The position numbers were made by a program, and so were the translations under genes. Shown piece by piece: positions 8,024 to 16,807 of a stretch of DNA of 49,081 nt. Each line of letters starts with the position of its first letter. The stretch's first letter is position 1. The DNA is from Bradyrhizobium sp. NAS80.1 (GTDB taxonomy: Bacteria; Pseudomonadota; Alphaproteobacteria; Rhizobiales; Xanthobacteraceae), in NCBI RefSeq assembly GCF_001908205.1, contig NZ_LGHL01000158.1, positions 1 through 49,081 on the forward strand, given 5' to 3'. The notes under the pieces were generated by a model. That model was not told the origin of the DNA. It was given only the letters and a program-made list of their open reading frames with translations, and did not search any database.

Positions 8024-9363
8024 GCAGGAAAATGCGTATCCTCGCAAGCCTGGTCGTGATCGCCATCGTGGTGGTGGCGCTCGGTGTCTGGATCATCCGC
8101 GGGCCCAGCCCGCTCGACTTCGCCGGTGGCACGAAAGTGGCGCTGGCGGATTATCGCGCCGGCAAGCCGACGGGTGTGCCGGCGAAACTCGAAAAGGCTG
8201 GCATTGTCGAACGCGGCGAGTATCTGGCGAAGGCCGCCGACTGCATGGTCTGCCACACCAAGCCGGGCGAGAAGGAGTATTCTGGCGGGCTCGGCTTCAA
8301 GCTTCCGTTCGGCACGCTCTATTCGACCAACATCACGCCGGACAAGGAAACCGGCATCGGCAATTACAGCGACCAAGACTTCCTCAACGCAGTCCAGCAT
8401 GGCAAGCGTCATGACGGCGCGCGACTCTATCCGGCGATGCCGTATACGTCCTACACCTACATGACCGACGAGGACGTTCTGGCGGTCAAGGCCTATCTGT
8501 TCAGTCTGCCGGCGGTTCGCGCGAAGGCGCCGGAGAACACGCTGTCATTCCCGTTCAACCAGCGCTGGGCAATGATCTTCTGGTCGGCCGTGTTCAATCC
8601 GGATACGCGCTTTACGCCTGATAGTTCGAAGAGCCCGGAATGGAATCGCGGCGCCTATCTCGCCGAAGCTCTCGCGCATTGCGGCGAGTGCCACACGCCG
8701 CGCAATCTCGGCTTTGCGCTCGACAACCGCAAGAAGTTCGGCGGCGCGATCACCGCCGGGTGGCGCACCTTCAACATCTCCTCCGACAAGGCGACGGGCC
8801 TCGGCAACTGGCGTGATGAGGATCTGATCTCCTATCTCTCGCTCGGCCACGCGCCGGGCCACGGCTCGGCCTCGGGTCCGATGGGTGAAGCGGTCGATCA
8901 CAGCTTCAGCCAGTTCGCCCCCGAAGACATCCGCTCGATCGTCGTTTATTTGCGCAGCGTGCCGCCAGTGCTCTCGCCCGACCTGCCTGCAACCACGGCC
9001 CCCGTCGCACCCGCCTCGCATAGGGACGGCGTCACGGCGGATGCGCGCGGCAAGAAGGTGTTCGCCAGCGCCTGTGCCAGCTGCCATGGCTGGAGCGGCG
9101 AAAGCCCGGTCTCGCCGATGGCGACGCTGACCGGTACCTGGGCGGTCAACGACCCCGCCGCCACCAACGTCGCGCAGATCGTGCTGTCAGGCACCAAGCG
9201 CCACACGCCCGACGGCGCTCTCTCGATGCCGGCGTTCGGCAATGCCTACACCGACGACGAGATCGCGGCGGTGGCGAACTACGTGACGGCGCGGTTCGGC
9301 ACGAAGGGCTCGAAGCTGACGGCGAAGGACGTGGCGGAGCTGCGGGAGCAGACGGCGGAGTAA
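8020..9363 (+). CDS. Membrane-anchored triheme cytochrome c (alcohol/aldehyde dehydrogenase subunit type)
   Basis: The 447-residue protein has one N-terminal hydrophobic segment (ILASLVVIAIVVVALGVWII) that anchors or exports it. Three c-type heme sites follow: CMVCH (about residue 75), CGECH (about 223) and CASCH (about 345). This three-heme layout is that of the cytochrome subunit of periplasmic alcohol and aldehyde dehydrogenases. The ATGA overlap with iorB indicates one operon, so it is very probably the electron acceptor passing electrons from IorAB to the respiratory chain. The RBS AAGAAGG lies inside the end of iorB. Confidence 0.92.
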   Translation: MSRKMRILASLVVIAIVVVALGVWIIRGPSPLDFAGGTKVALADYRAGKPTGVPAKLEKAGIVERGEYLAKAADCMVCHTKPGEKEYSGGLGFKLPFGTLYSTNITPDKETGIGNYSDQDFLNAVQHGKRHDGARLYPAMPYTSYTYMTDEDVLAVKAYLFSLPAVRAKAPENTLSFPFNQRWAMIFWSAVFNPDTRFTPDSSKSPEWNRGAYLAEALAHCGECHTPRNLGFALDNRKKFGGAITAGWRTFNISSDKATGLGNWRDEDLISYLSLGHAPGHGSASGPMGEAVDHSFSQFAPEDIRSIVVYLRSVPPVLSPDLPATTAPVAPASHRDGVTADARGKKVFASACASCHGWSGESPVSPMATLTGTWAVNDPAATNVAQIVLSGTKRHTPDGALSMPAFGNAYTDDEIAAVANYVTARFGTKGSKLTAKDVAELREQTAE

Positions 9364-9420
9364 GTGTCGCAGCGCTATTTGCGGCGAGATTGATGCGCGA
9401 CCGCGCGCGTCAAGCTCAAC

Positions 9421-9555
9421 TGTCGTCCCGGACAAGCGAAGCGCAGATCTGGGACTCATAACCACAGGGAGCGGTTTGACGAAGACTCGCGGTTACCAAC
9501 GTCGCACCCCACTGCTCCCTGGGGTTGATGGGTCCCGCTTTCGCGGGGACGACAC
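9421..9555. repeat. Intergenic palindromic element, family 2 copy A
   Basis: It begins TGTCGTCCCGGACAAGCG and ends GCGGGGACGACAC, so the termini are inverted. The core contains CATAACCACAGGGAGCGG and its partial inverse CTGCTCCCTGGGGTTGATG. It lies in the convergent gap between the cytochrome gene and ymdB. Copies B (40914-41099) and C (48869-48985, truncated) are in the same window. Confidence 0.85.
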
Positions 9556-9575
9556 TGAATGTGCCGCCTGAGACT

Positions 9576-10400
9576 TCAGCTCAACCAGAACTTCGGCGTC
9601 GTCGGCTCGAGCCGTCCACCCACGCGCACCGGCGCGATGCGTAGCGCGAGGCCCGTCGCGTCGTCCGTTTCCACGGCAACGCCGCTCAGCGTCGCAACGC
9701 CGGCCGCAGGCTCGAAGCGGCCCGAGGGAATCCCCGACGTGAACCTGCGCAGCGGTTCTTCCTTCTGCATGCCGATGATGGAGTCGTAGTCGCCGGTCAT
9801 GCCGGCGTCGGTCATGTAGGCGGTGCCGCCGGAGAGGATCTGGTGGTCGGCGGTCGGCACATGCGTATGCGTGCCGACGACGAGGCTGGCACGGCCGTCG
9901 CAGAAGAAGCCGATGCCCTGCTTCTCGCTGCTCGCCTCGCAATGAAAATCGACGACGATCGCATCGGCGGCAACGCCGAGCGGACAGGCACCGAGCTCGC
10001 GCTCCAGCGCGGCAAAGGGATCGTCGAACGGGGTCATGAAGACGCGGCCGAGCGCGTTGACGACGAGCGCATGCTTGCCGTTCTTGGTCTCGACCAGCGC
10101 AGCACCACGGCCGGGCGTACCGCGCGGATAATTCGCCGGCCGCACCAGGCGCTCCGCGCGCTCGATGAACACCAGGGCCTCACGCTGGTCCCAGGAGTGA
10201 TTGCCGAGCGTCACCGCGTCGGCGCCGGCATCGAGAAACTCCTGATAGATCGCCTCAGTGATGCCGAAGCCGCCGGCGGAATTCTCGCCGTTGACGACGA
10301 CGAAATCGAGTGACCAGTCCTTGACCATACCGGGCAGATATTCGGCGATGGCGTTGCGCCCCGCACGACCGACGACATCACCCACGAAGAGAATTCGCAA
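9576..10400 (-). CDS. YmdB-like metallophosphoesterase
   Basis: This 274-residue protein belongs to the TIGR00282/YmdB-like family, whose characterised members are metal-dependent 2',3'-cyclic nucleotide phosphodiesterases. The metal-binding pattern is intact: GDVVGRAG near the start, VVNGENSAGG, TLGNHSWD, VDFHCEASSEK and VGTHTHVPTAD. The start appears to be TTG (10400-10398); the next in-frame methionine is too far inside the fold. It overlaps the 3' end of the folate gene by 23 bp, so the two are co-transcribed. The real cellular substrate is unknown. Confidence 0.9.
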   Translation of the reverse strand: MRILFVGDVVGRAGRNAIAEYLPGMVKDWSLDFVVVNGENSAGGFGITEAIYQEFLDAGADAVTLGNHSWDQREALVFIERAERLVRPANYPRGTPGRGAALVETKNGKHALVVNALGRVFMTPFDDPFAALERELGACPLGVAADAIVVDFHCEASSEKQGIGFFCDGRASLVVGTHTHVPTADHQILSGGTAYMTDAGMTGDYDSIIGMQKEEPLRRFTSGIPSGRFEPAAGVATLSGVAVETDDATGLALRIAPVRVGGRLEPTTPKFWLS

Positions 10401-10974
10401 CTTCAGAACTCCGGAAATCGAACACGTCCGACTCCGTTAGCACATAATCCAGGGCGACATCGTGCGATAGTGCCGGAACCGCCTTGATCTCCTGCGCGGC
10501 AAAAGCGAGCCCAATGCCGACGATGTGCTTCGCTTTCCGCAAATGCGCGAAGGTGAAGTCGTAGTGGCCGGCGCCATAGCCGATGCGATGGCCGAGACGG
10601 TCAAAGGCCGCAAGTGGCGTCAGCATGATGTCGGGAACGACTTCGGCGGCGGCCGGCGACGGCTCGGGAATGCCGAGCGGGCCGAGCATCAAGCGGTCGT
10701 TCGGATGAAAGATGCGGAAAATCAGCGACTGGCCGCGCGCAGTGACGCAGGGCAGCGCGAGCTTTGCGCCCACCTCGGCGAGCTTCGTCATCAGCGGCAT
10801 CGGATCGATTTCGCTGCGGATCGGCGAATAGCCGGAGACGATGCTGCCGGGCAGCAGCTCGAACGGCAGTCCGCGCTTGGCGAGCTTGGCGGCGGCAGCC
10901 GTACGCTTCTTCTCGCTGAGTGCATCACGCGCCGCCAGGGCTTTGGCGCGGAGTTCGGCTTTCGAATTGGGCAT
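10378..10974 (-). CDS. 5-formyltetrahydrofolate cyclo-ligase
   Basis: The enzyme converts 5-formyl-THF to 5,10-methenyl-THF with ATP, recycling a storage and inhibitor folate. The 198-residue product is of usual length. The C-terminal nucleotide-binding signature is clear (AAFDRLGHRIGYGAGHYDFTF), as is the substrate-side segment SEIDPMPLM. I chose the ATG at 10974; the upstream in-frame extension crosses the 6S RNA and has no family similarity. Placement just downstream of 6S RNA (the ssrS-ygfA arrangement) is conserved from gamma- to alphaproteobacteria. Confidence 0.93.
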   Translation of the reverse strand: MPNSKAELRAKALAARDALSEKKRTAAAAKLAKRGLPFELLPGSIVSGYSPIRSEIDPMPLMTKLAEVGAKLALPCVTARGQSLIFRIFHPNDRLMLGPLGIPEPSPAAAEVVPDIMLTPLAAFDRLGHRIGYGAGHYDFTFAHLRKAKHIVGIGLAFAAQEIKAVPALSHDVALDYVLTESDVFDFRSSEVANSLRG

Positions 10975-11044
10975 GCGCTGGGTCCCCCAACCGCCGCAGT
11001 CTGACGCGCTAATTCGACAGGCACAAACCAAGCAGACAAAAGTG

Positions 11045-11202
11045 CGAAGCCGCGGACGCCGTTGAAGCACTCGATCCCGGAGTTCCCTACGAAAGTAGGT
11101 GGGCACCATATGTCCGGGCCCACGGGCCCGGCCAGGGACAGTTCCCTAAAGGATCGATAAGGCCCCGGGGATATATGGCTCCTGACGCGCGCCGCAGCTT
11201 CG
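11045..11202 (-). ncRNA. ssrS: 6S RNA
   Basis: This non-coding stretch of about 158 nt sits between zapA and the folate cyclo-ligase gene, the standard 6S locus. The ends pair to form the closing stem (CGAAGCTGCGG with CCGCGGCTTCG). The interior shows the long imperfect hairpin with paired arms such as GGGAACTGTCCC, GGCCGGGCCC/GGGCCCGG and GATCGAGTGC. 6S RNA folds as an open-promoter mimic and sequesters sigma70 RNA polymerase in stationary phase. The ends are placed from the terminal stem and may be off by a few bases. Confidence 0.88.
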
Positions 11203-11262
11203 CCCGCGCAATCTAACAACGATACTGACGAATCGCCAGCCCGGCGGGCAATCCGCCTCCAA

Positions 11263-11646
11263 TCAGCCGATCGCAATCCCGTTGCCGACGGTCCGGTTCA
11301 GGACATGGGTCGACTTCTCGATGCGCTCGGCCGCGGCGTTCAGAGCGTTCACCACCGCGGTCTGGGTCAGCCGGGCGCGCTCGACGGCGGCGTTGCGGAA
11401 ATCCCGCAGCTCGCTCAATTCCTGCTCCATGGTGCGGAGACGATTGCCGGCATCGACCAGCTCGTCGCATACGGTCAGCGCCGCCATCACGGTGAGCCGT
11501 GCATCGCCGATCTCGCCGAATTTCCCGCGCAGCGATTGAATCCGCGTCTCCAGGCTTTCAGCGAGCTTCAGCAGCCGTACCTCCTGGCCCTCCTCGCAGG
11601 CCATGCGGTATTGCCGGGCGTTGATGGTGACGTTGATGTGGCTCAT
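11263..11646 (-). CDS. zapA: ZapA cell division protein
   Basis: ZapA binds FtsZ and bundles protofilaments at the Z-ring. The 127-residue product begins MSHINVTINARQYRMACEEGQE, typical of the beta-strand N-terminal domain, and continues into a long helix suited to the dimeric coiled coil (ELSELRDFRNAAVERARL). The ATG overlaps the stop of the upstream DUF4164 gene in ATGA. The 6S RNA gene follows 60 bases after its stop. Confidence 0.92.
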   Translation of the reverse strand: MSHINVTINARQYRMACEEGQEVRLLKLAESLETRIQSLRGKFGEIGDARLTVMAALTVCDELVDAGNRLRTMEQELSELRDFRNAAVERARLTQTAVVNALNAAAERIEKSTHVLNRTVGNGIAIG

Positions 11647-11963
11647 CCATCCTCTCCGGTATCGAGCACTGAGCGTATCGTGACGATTGCGGAATCAAGC
11701 CGGTCGGAGATCTCGCGATTAGTCCGCTCGAGCTTGCGCGCCTTCACCAGCGCGCCGTCGAGCTCGTCGGCAAGCCGCGAACGATCCGCGCCCAGCGCCT
11801 GTATCCGCGCCGCAAGCTCGTTCTCGTCGCGATCGGCATCGCGCCGCCGCTCGACCGCGCTTTCGAGCGCGTCGAGTGCCGCCATGAGCCTGCGCGTCGC
11901 GATCTCGATCTCGGCGGCGGAGGACTCCGTCATGGCAGAGCTGTTGGAAACGCGATCGTTCAT
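11643..11963 (-). CDS. DUF4164 family coiled-coil protein
   Basis: This 106-residue, almost wholly helical protein is rich in Glu, Arg and Ala (heptad-like ALDALESAVERRRDADRDENELAARIQALG). It matches the small DUF4164 family found next to zapA in Rhizobiales. No enzymatic motif is visible. Its overlap with zapA suggests a cell-division role (inference from context only). The function is unknown. Confidence 0.75.
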   Translation of the reverse strand: MNDRVSNSSAMTESSAAEIEIATRRLMAALDALESAVERRRDADRDENELAARIQALGADRSRLADELDGALVKARKLERTNREISDRLDSAIVTIRSVLDTGEDG

Positions 11964-12138
11964 CTAGTCAGCGGCGGAACCTTTGGCCTTTTCCCCGGGG
12001 GCTTGCCGTCCGGCAAAAGACTCGGTTCGGCAAGCGGTTAGAAGCAGAAATTTACGTGGCAAGCTAGCCAAGCGCAACGCCGCCGCGAAACTATGCACCG
12101 CTAAGCAACTTTTACGGCGAAACCGACGTTTGATTGCC

Positions 12139-12167
12139 TTGGACTCCCGGAACCGAGGTGCTATCCC
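12139..12167 (+). promoter_or_regulatory. Possible sigma70 promoter of tkt
   Basis: TTGGAC (12139-12144) and TATCCC (12162-12167) are separated by 17 bases and lie 81 bases upstream of the tkt ATG. The -10 box is weak. The rest of the 285-bp gap between the DUF4164 gene and tkt (11964-12248) shows nothing else I can name. Confidence 0.3.
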
Positions 12168-12248
12168 AGCCCCGACCTTCAGTGGCCGCCAAGCTCCCCC
12201 ACGCGGCCGCATCTCCGCCAAGCGCCTCATTTCAGACGGATTTCAGAC

Positions 12249-14234
12249 ATGACGCAAGTCGATCACACCCGTATGGCCAACGCGATCCGTGGCCTCTCGA
12301 TGGATGCTGTCGAGAAGGCGAAATCGGGCCATCCCGGCCTGCCCATGGGCGCCGCCGACATCGCCACGGTGCTGTTCACGCAATTCCTGAAATTCGATGC
12401 CGCCGCGCCCGCCTGGCCCGACCGCGACCGCTTCGTGCTCTCGGCTGGCCACGGTTCGATGCTGCTCTATTCGCTGCTGTATCTGACCGGCAATGCCGAG
12501 ATGACGCTGGATCAGCTCAAGCAGTTCCGCCAGCTCGGCGGGTTGACGCCGGGACACCCCGAAAACTTCCACACCAAGGGCATCGAGACCACGACCGGTC
12601 CGCTCGGCCAGGGCATCTCGACCGCGGTCGGCATGGCGTTGGCGGAAAAGATGCTGGCCGCAGAGTTCGGCAAGAAGATCGTCGACCACCACACCTTCGT
12701 GCTCGCCTCCGATGGCGACCTGATGGAAGGCGTGTCGCAGGAAGCGATCGCGATGGCCGGGCACTGGAAGCTCAACAAGATGATCGTCCTCTACGACGAC
12801 AACGGCATCTCGATTGACGGTCCGACCTCGATCGCCGATTCCGTCGACCAGGTGAAGCGCTTCAAGTCCGCGGGCTGGGCCGCCGAGAAGATCGATGGCC
12901 ACGATCAGGCCGCGATCGCCGCCGCCATCACGCGCGCGAAGAAGTCCAACAAGCCGACGCTGATCGCCTGCCGCACCACCATCGGCTTCGGCGCGCCGCA
13001 CAAGGCCGGCACCGCGAAGGCGCACGGCGAGGCGCTCGGCGCCGACGAGCTCAAGGCCGCCAAGGAAAATCTCGGCATTTCGCTCGAGCCGTTCTCGGTA
13101 CCTGATGACGTGCTGAAGGCCTGGCGCGCAGCCGGCTCGCGCGGCGCAGCTGCACGTCAGGAATGGGAGGGCCGGCTCGGTGAGCTCGGCAGCCGCAAGC
13201 GCGCCGAGTTCGAGCGCCGCCTGCGTCACGAGCGTCCGGCCTCGCTCGCGAAGGCGGTGCGCGCGCACAAGAAGGAGCTGCTGGAAAAGCCGATGACTGC
13301 GGCAACCCGCAAATCCTCGGAGGCCGTGATCGAAGTCATTGCCGGCGCGATGCCGATGGAATTCCTGGCAGGCTCAGCGGACCTCACCGGCTCCAACAAC
13401 AACAAGGCGAAGTCGGCGACCGCCTTCTCTGCCAAGACGCCGAAGGGCCGCTTCATTCACTACGGCATCCGCGAGCACGGCATGGCCGCCGCGATGAACG
13501 GCATCTTCCTGCACGGTGGTTTCGCACCGAACGGCGCGACCTTCCTGGTGTTCACCGATTATGCGCGGCCTGCGATGCGCCTCGCCGCCTTGATGGGCGC
13601 CGGTGTCATCTACGTGATGACGCACGATTCCATCGGCCTCGGCGAAGACGGCCCAACCCACCAGCCGGTCGAGCATCTCGCAGCCCTTCGCGCCATCCCG
13701 AACATGCGCGTGTTCCGTCCCTGCGATTCCATCGAGGTCGCCGAATGCTGGGAGCTCGCGCTCAACCGCATCGACGGACCGACCGTGCTGGCGCTGACGC
13801 GGCAGAACCTGCCGCAGCTCCGCACCACCGCGCCGAACGACAATCCCTGCCAGCATGGCGCGTACGAGCTGGTCGCCGCGCAAGGCGAGGCCAAGGTGGC
13901 GCTGTTCGCCTCCGGCTCCGAAGTCGAGATCGCGGTTGCCGCCCAGAAGCAGCTCGCCGAGCGCGGCATCGCGTCGCGGGTGGTTTCGGTGCCCTCGCTC
14001 GAGCTCTTGTTAGCGCAACCAGAGGCCAAGCGCGCCGAGATCATCGGCAACGCGCCGGTGAAGGTCGCGATCGAGGCCGCAGTGCGCTGGGGCTGGGATG
14101 CCGTGATCGGCCAGGATGGCGAATTCATTGGCATGCATTCCTTCGGCGCCAGCGCCCCTGCGAAGGACCTTTTCAAGCATTTCGGCATTACCGCCGAGGC
14201 TGCGGTTAACGCTGTGCTGAAGCGCGTTTCCTGA
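12249..14234 (+). CDS. tkt: Transketolase
   Basis: Thiamine diphosphate enzyme of the pentose phosphate pathway (and Calvin cycle if present) that transfers two-carbon units between sugar phosphates. The 661-residue length is normal. The N-terminal KSGHPGLPMGAADIA, the ThDP-binding ASDGDLMEGVSQEA with DDNGISIDG, and the middle-domain THDSIGLGEDGPTHQPVE are all present. It heads a same-strand run of central carbon genes. It lacks a strong Shine-Dalgarno. The alternative, a Calvin-cycle-specific cbbT, cannot be excluded, but no cbbL, cbbS or cbbP is in the window. Confidence 0.96.
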   Translation: MTQVDHTRMANAIRGLSMDAVEKAKSGHPGLPMGAADIATVLFTQFLKFDAAAPAWPDRDRFVLSAGHGSMLLYSLLYLTGNAEMTLDQLKQFRQLGGLTPGHPENFHTKGIETTTGPLGQGISTAVGMALAEKMLAAEFGKKIVDHHTFVLASDGDLMEGVSQEAIAMAGHWKLNKMIVLYDDNGISIDGPTSIADSVDQVKRFKSAGWAAEKIDGHDQAAIAAAITRAKKSNKPTLIACRTTIGFGAPHKAGTAKAHGEALGADELKAAKENLGISLEPFSVPDDVLKAWRAAGSRGAAARQEWEGRLGELGSRKRAEFERRLRHERPASLAKAVRAHKKELLEKPMTAATRKSSEAVIEVIAGAMPMEFLAGSADLTGSNNNKAKSATAFSAKTPKGRFIHYGIREHGMAAAMNGIFLHGGFAPNGATFLVFTDYARPAMRLAALMGAGVIYVMTHDSIGLGEDGPTHQPVEHLAALRAIPNMRVFRPCDSIEVAECWELALNRIDGPTVLALTRQNLPQLRTTAPNDNPCQHGAYELVAAQGEAKVALFASGSEVEIAVAAQKQLAERGIASRVVSVPSLELLLAQPEAKRAEIIGNAPVKVAIEAAVRWGWDAVIGQDGEFIGMHSFGASAPAKDLFKHFGITAEAAVNAVLKRVS

Positions 14235-14405
14235 GAGTTGAGCTTGCCAAAAAAAAAGGACTACGTAACGTCGCATATGATCAAGCACCGCCCGGCCGAA
14301 CCGGGCGTCCGCCCTAAAAAATCCCTCGCATGCGCGCCAAGCGCGTTGTGCGGGATGATTAGGCGTTATCGAACACGTCATTGAACGGTCATAAGGAGAC
14401 GAAAC

Positions 14406-15413
14406 ATGGCAGTCCGCGTCGCAATTAACGGTTTTGGCCGCATCGGTCGCAACGTCCTGCGGGCTATCGCCGAGTCTGGCCGCAAGGATATCGAGGTCGT
14501 CGGCATCAACGACCTTGGCCCGGTCGAGACCAACGCCCATCTCCTTCGCTTCGACTCGGTCCACGGCCGTTTCCCCGGCACCGTGACCGTCGATGGTGAC
14601 TCGATCAGCCTCGGCGGCGGCAAGATCAAGGTGACCGCCGAGCGTGATCCCTCGAATCTCCCCTGGAAGGATCTCGGCGTCGACATCGCGCTGGAATGCA
14701 CCGGCATCTTCACCTCGAAGGACAAGGCCTCCGCGCATCTGACCGCCGGCGCCAAGCGCGTGCTGGTCTCCGCGCCCGCCGACGGCGCCGACGCCACCAT
14801 CGTCTACGGCGTCAACCATGACACGCTGACCAAGGATCATCTGGTCGTCTCCAACGGCTCCTGCACGACGAACTGCCTCGCGCCGGTCGCCAAGGTGCTG
14901 AACGACCTCGTCGGCATCGAGACCGGCTTCATGACCACGATCCACGCCTATACCGGCGACCAGCCGACGCTGGACACGCTGCACAAGGATCTCTACCGCG
15001 GCCGCGCGGCTGCGATGTCGATGATCCCGACCTCGACCGGTGCCGCGAAGGCGATCGGCCTCGTGCTACCCGAGCTGAAGGGCAAGCTCGACGGCGTCGC
15101 GATCCGCGTGCCGACCCCGAACGTCTCGGTCGTCGACCTCAAGATCGTCGCCAAGCGCGCCACCGACGCCAAGGAAATCAACGCGGCGATGAAGCGCGCC
15201 TCCGAGCAGCAGCTCAAGGGCGTCCTCGGCTACACTTCAGCGCCGAATGTCTCGATCGACTTCAACCACGATCCGCACTCCTCGACGTTCCACGAAGACC
15301 AGACCAAGGTGCAGAACGGCACGCTGGTGCGCGTGATGTCCTGGTATGATAACGAGTGGGGCTTCTCGAACCGCATGGCTGACACCGCCGTCGCAATGGC
15401 GAAGGTGATCTAA
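14406..15413 (+). CDS. gap: Glyceraldehyde-3-phosphate dehydrogenase
   Basis: The 335-residue enzyme oxidises glyceraldehyde-3-phosphate to 1,3-bisphosphoglycerate with NAD(P) and phosphate. The Rossmann start (VAINGFGRIGRNVLRA), the active-site SNGSCTTNCLAPVAK with catalytic Cys, and the C-terminal SWYDNEWGFSNRM are intact. The strong RBS AAGGAG (14393-14398) sits seven bases before the ATG. The 171-bp gap from tkt contains a nine-A run (14249-14257) and a GCCCGG/CCGGGC hairpin (14290-14306) without a T tract, so it is not a clear terminator. Confidence 0.97.
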   Translation: MAVRVAINGFGRIGRNVLRAIAESGRKDIEVVGINDLGPVETNAHLLRFDSVHGRFPGTVTVDGDSISLGGGKIKVTAERDPSNLPWKDLGVDIALECTGIFTSKDKASAHLTAGAKRVLVSAPADGADATIVYGVNHDTLTKDHLVVSNGSCTTNCLAPVAKVLNDLVGIETGFMTTIHAYTGDQPTLDTLHKDLYRGRAAAMSMIPTSTGAAKAIGLVLPELKGKLDGVAIRVPTPNVSVVDLKIVAKRATDAKEINAAMKRASEQQLKGVLGYTSAPNVSIDFNHDPHSSTFHEDQTKVQNGTLVRVMSWYDNEWGFSNRMADTAVAMAKVI

Positions 15414-15420
15414 GCCAAGG

Positions 15421-15545
15421 TCTCGTGTCCCGGACGCGGCGCAGCGTGTCTTCACGGTGCGCCGCAGAGCCGGGACCCATATTCCTGCGTAGGTTCCGGT
15501 TCTGCAGCACACTGCTTTGCGCTGCGCAGCGCCCGGGACAAGAGA
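15421..15545. repeat. Intergenic palindromic element, family 1 copy 2
   Basis: It runs from TCTCGTGTCCCGGACGCGG to GCCCGGGACAAGAGA and fills almost the whole gap between gap and pgk. It begins just after the gap stop and ends ten bases before the pgk ATG. It is inside what should be one transcript, so it may act as an RNA structural element or processing site. Confidence 0.85.
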
Positions 15546-15554
15546 GAATGTCCG

Positions 15555-16751
15555 ATGACCAACAAATTCCGCACCCTCGACGACGTCGACGTGAAGGGCA
15601 AGCGCGTCCTGCTGCGCGTCGATCTGAATGTGCCCATGGAGAACGGGCGCGTCACGGACGCAACACGGCTCGAGCGCGTCGCACCGACCATCACCGAGCT
15701 CGCCGACAAAGGCGGTAAGGTCATCCTGCTCGCACATTTCGGCCGCCCCAAGGGACGCGACCCCAAGGAGTCGCTCAAGCCTGTCGCTGAAGCGCTGTCG
15801 AAGGTCGTGAACAAGCCCGTCGGCTTCGCCGACGATTGCATCGGCGAGCCCGCAGCCAACGCCGTCGCCGGCTTGAAGGACGGCGACATCCTGTGCCTGG
15901 AAAACACCCGCTTCCACAAGGAAGAGGAAAAGAACGATCCCGCCTTCATCGCGGAATTGGCGAAACTCGGCGACATCTGGGTCAATGACGCGTTCTCGGC
16001 CGCACACCGCGCCCACGCCTCGACCGAGGGCCTCGGCCACACGCTGCCGGCCTATGCCGGCCGCACCATGCAGGCCGAGCTCGATGCGCTGGAGAAGGCG
16101 CTGGGTTCACCGACCAAGCCCGTCATCGCGATCATCGGCGGTGCCAAGGTCTCGACCAAGATCGACTTGCTCGAAAACCTCGTTAACAAGGTCGATGCGC
16201 TGGTGATCGGCGGCGGCATGGCCAACACCTTCCTGCACGCCAAGGGCGTTGCGGTCGGCAAGTCGCTGGCCGAGAAGGATCTCGCACCAACCGCGCTGCG
16301 CATCATGGAGAAGGCGGAAGCCGCCAACTGCGCGATCATCCTGCCGGTCGACGCCACCGTTGCCTATCATTTCGCCGCCAACGCGCCGTCGCACGCCTAC
16401 GGTCTCGACGCGATCCCGGCCGACGGCATGATCCTCGACGTCGGTCCGCAATCGGTCGCGCGCGTCCATGCCGCGATCGATGACGCGGCGACCCTGGTCT
16501 GGAACGGACCGCTCGGCGCCTTCGAGATGCAGCCCTTCGACCGCGGCACAGTCGCGGCCGCCAAGCATGCCGCCGAACGCACCAAGGCGAAAAAGCTGAT
16601 CTCGATCGCGGGCGGTGGCGACACCGTCGCGGCCCTCAACCAGGCCAATGTGGCCGGTGACTTCACCTATGTCTCGACTGCCGGTGGCGCATTTCTTGAA
16701 TGGATGGAAGGCAAGCCCCTGCCCGGCGTCGAGGTTTTGCGCGTCAGTTAA
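15555..16751 (+). CDS. pgk: Phosphoglycerate kinase
   Basis: The 398-residue enzyme transfers the acyl phosphate of 1,3-bisphosphoglycerate to ADP. The N-terminal substrate domain shows KRVLLRVDLNVPMENG and the basic-patch residues in LLAHFGRPKG. The C-terminal nucleotide domain shows IIGGAKVSTKIDLL, LVWNGPLGAFE and ISIAGGGDTVAA. The start ATG is ten bases after the palindromic repeat. It is part of the tkt-gap-pgk-fba cluster. Confidence 0.97.
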   Translation: MTNKFRTLDDVDVKGKRVLLRVDLNVPMENGRVTDATRLERVAPTITELADKGGKVILLAHFGRPKGRDPKESLKPVAEALSKVVNKPVGFADDCIGEPAANAVAGLKDGDILCLENTRFHKEEEKNDPAFIAELAKLGDIWVNDAFSAAHRAHASTEGLGHTLPAYAGRTMQAELDALEKALGSPTKPVIAIIGGAKVSTKIDLLENLVNKVDALVIGGGMANTFLHAKGVAVGKSLAEKDLAPTALRIMEKAEAANCAIILPVDATVAYHFAANAPSHAYGLDAIPADGMILDVGPQSVARVHAAIDDAATLVWNGPLGAFEMQPFDRGTVAAAKHAAERTKAKKLISIAGGGDTVAALNQANVAGDFTYVSTAGGAFLEWMEGKPLPGVEVLRVS

Positions 16752-16807
16752 GTTCAAGTCGACGAGTAGTTAGCGGCCTTGCAGGCCCAAACGGGAGAAA
16801 AAGAAAC

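Noticed and set aside
12243..13268. Long antisense frame over tkt
   Set aside because: Shadow of transketolase with biased low-complexity composition.
14290..14306. GCCCGG/CCGGGC hairpin after tkt as a terminator
   Set aside because: No T tract follows on either strand; only a six-A run about 10 bases later.
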